This document shows positions 63,476 to 64,000 of a DNA stretch of 64,000 bases, one piece after another (position 1 is the stretch's first letter; the number at the start of each line of letters is the position of its first letter). The position numbers were made by a program, and so were the translations under genes. The notes beneath the pieces are model-generated. The model did not search any database. It was not told where the DNA came from and was given only the letters and a program-made list of their open reading frames with translations. This DNA is from Rubripirellula reticaptiva (GTDB lineage: Bacteria > Planctomycetota > Planctomycetia > Pirellulales > Pirellulaceae). Where the stretch lies: contig NZ_SJPX01000005.1 in assembly GCF_007860175.1 (NCBI RefSeq), forward strand, positions 1-64,000, read 5' to 3'.

Positions 63476-64000
63476 TTGCCGCACCAAAGAAAACGCACTC
63501 GTTCAGCACGCCCCCGTTCAGTTCGACCTCGTTCAGCTCGATCGCTAGGTGTCGAACAACTTGAATCGCGAAGACTGCTTGCCAGCGATTTTGGTGATGA
63601 ACCACTCTACTACGAGGGTTTTCCAAATTCTCCCCAACAGACTGACGAGTTAGTTTACGGGCCGAATTTCCCGAACGTCCAAACATATCGTGCCAACGGC
63701 CGATTTACTGCGACGGCCACCGACGGTGGCGGCTTCACATTCGGCGACCCAATTACGTTGACTTGGGGATTTGTCAACGACGGAACAACGCTCCCCGGCG
63801 GATTCGTTTCAGGAGAAGTCACGTCACCAAGCAACCTAATTTCGTTCCTTGGGGATATTTACGGGGTTAGTACAAACGACACGAACTATCAAGACGAACC
63901 TTGGTTTCCTCTGATCCAATCCGTGTTTGATCGCTGGGGAGAACTATCCAGCATCACGTATGTATACGAGCCCAACGACGACGGCGCGACATTTCCCAGC
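63476..64000 (+). CDS. N-terminal part of a probable matrixin-like metalloprotease, cut by window end
   Basis: An open frame begins with TTG 63476 (GGGAA upstream; in-frame stop at 63443) and stays open to the window end. N-terminus: basic SRP-rich segment with repeated RPRS and then GVEQLESRRLLASDFGD, the LEPR-XLL-type motif. It continues FTFGDPITLTWGFVNDGTTL, SNLISFLGDIYG, and FDRWGELSSITYVYEPNDDG, which I recall from planctomycete secreted proteases of the matrixin type, but the zinc motif HExxHxxGxxH would lie beyond 64000 and is not visible. Without an ATG start the gene is easy to miss. At least 175 residues are encoded here. Confidence 0.7.
   Translation, partial: MPHQRKRTRSARPRSVRPRSARSLGVEQLESRRLLASDFGDEPLYYEGFPNSPQQTDELVYGPNFPNVQTYRANGRFTATATDGGGFTFGDPITLTWGFVNDGTTLPGGFVSGEVTSPSNLISFLGDIYGVSTNDTNYQDEPWFPLIQSVFDRWGELSSITYVYEPNDDGATFPS

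Overview
The window looks like a chromosomal segment of a marine-type planctomycete (Pirellulaceae, Rhodopirellula-like). The evidence is a 16S rRNA gene with no 23S/5S behind it, four secreted sulfatases, a DUF1559 pseudopilin, a YTV-repeat cysteine-rich wall protein, three surface proteins opening with the planctomycete LE-(T/S)-R-x-(L/V)-LA N-terminal motif, a PEP-CTERM protein and a DUF1573 protein. The genus assignment is an inference from gene content; no database search was possible.

Layout. (a) 1-200: 3' end of 16S rRNA and its terminator. (b) 0.4-0.9 kb: DUF2809 membrane protein. (c) 1.0-8.3 kb, plus strand: secreted carbohydrate cluster (DUF1080 protein, sulfatase-DUF1080 fusion, Gfo/Idh/MocA oxidoreductase, two sulfatases), consistent with breakdown of a sulfated glycan, possibly through 3-keto-sugar chemistry. 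(d) 8.4-11.8 kb: EF-hand/collagen-like protein and a dockerin-bearing animal-type haem peroxidase. (e) 11.9-15.2 kb: a decayed small membrane gene, an unrecognised membrane protein with a GYF_2-like N-terminus, a DUF1559 pseudopilin and a small lipoprotein. (f) 15.3-22.0 kb, minus strand: a tightly coupled seven-gene signalling operon that starts with a BLUF blue-light sensor and an H-NOX haem/NO sensor, followed by two histidine kinases, a REC-HDOD protein, a REC protein with a dead HD-GYP-like domain and a lone receiver. I consider this the most notable system in the window.

(g) 22.4-32.3 kb: esterase, DUF3859 protein, YTV wall protein, DUF1573 protein, ROK kinase, GNAT acetyltransferase and a Ser/Thr kinase-Hsp70 fusion. 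(h) 32.4-37.1 kb: hemC converging on a GntR(YtrA)-ABC transporter operon with a palindromic operator candidate. (i) 37.3-40.9 kb: CocE/PepX-like hydrolase and a sulfatase with a C-terminal von Hippel-Lindau beta-like domain. (j) 41.2-47.1 kb: Gld-like ABC operon (ATPase, permease-GldG fusion, DUF4340). (k) 47.6-62.3 kb: one 4,909-residue surface protein made of SdrD-B-like, beta-propeller, Ig-like, beta-helix and cadherin-like modules with a dockerin-like end. (l) 62.4-64.0 kb: PEP-CTERM protein, a frameshifted sulfatase remnant and the start of a probable matrixin-like metalloprotease cut by the window edge.

Common themes are secretion and surface architecture (sulfatases, giant adhesin, dockerin, YTV, PEP-CTERM) and environmental sensing (light, NO/O2, kinase-Hsp70). 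No tRNA, CRISPR array, insertion sequence, transposase, integrase or phage gene was recognised.
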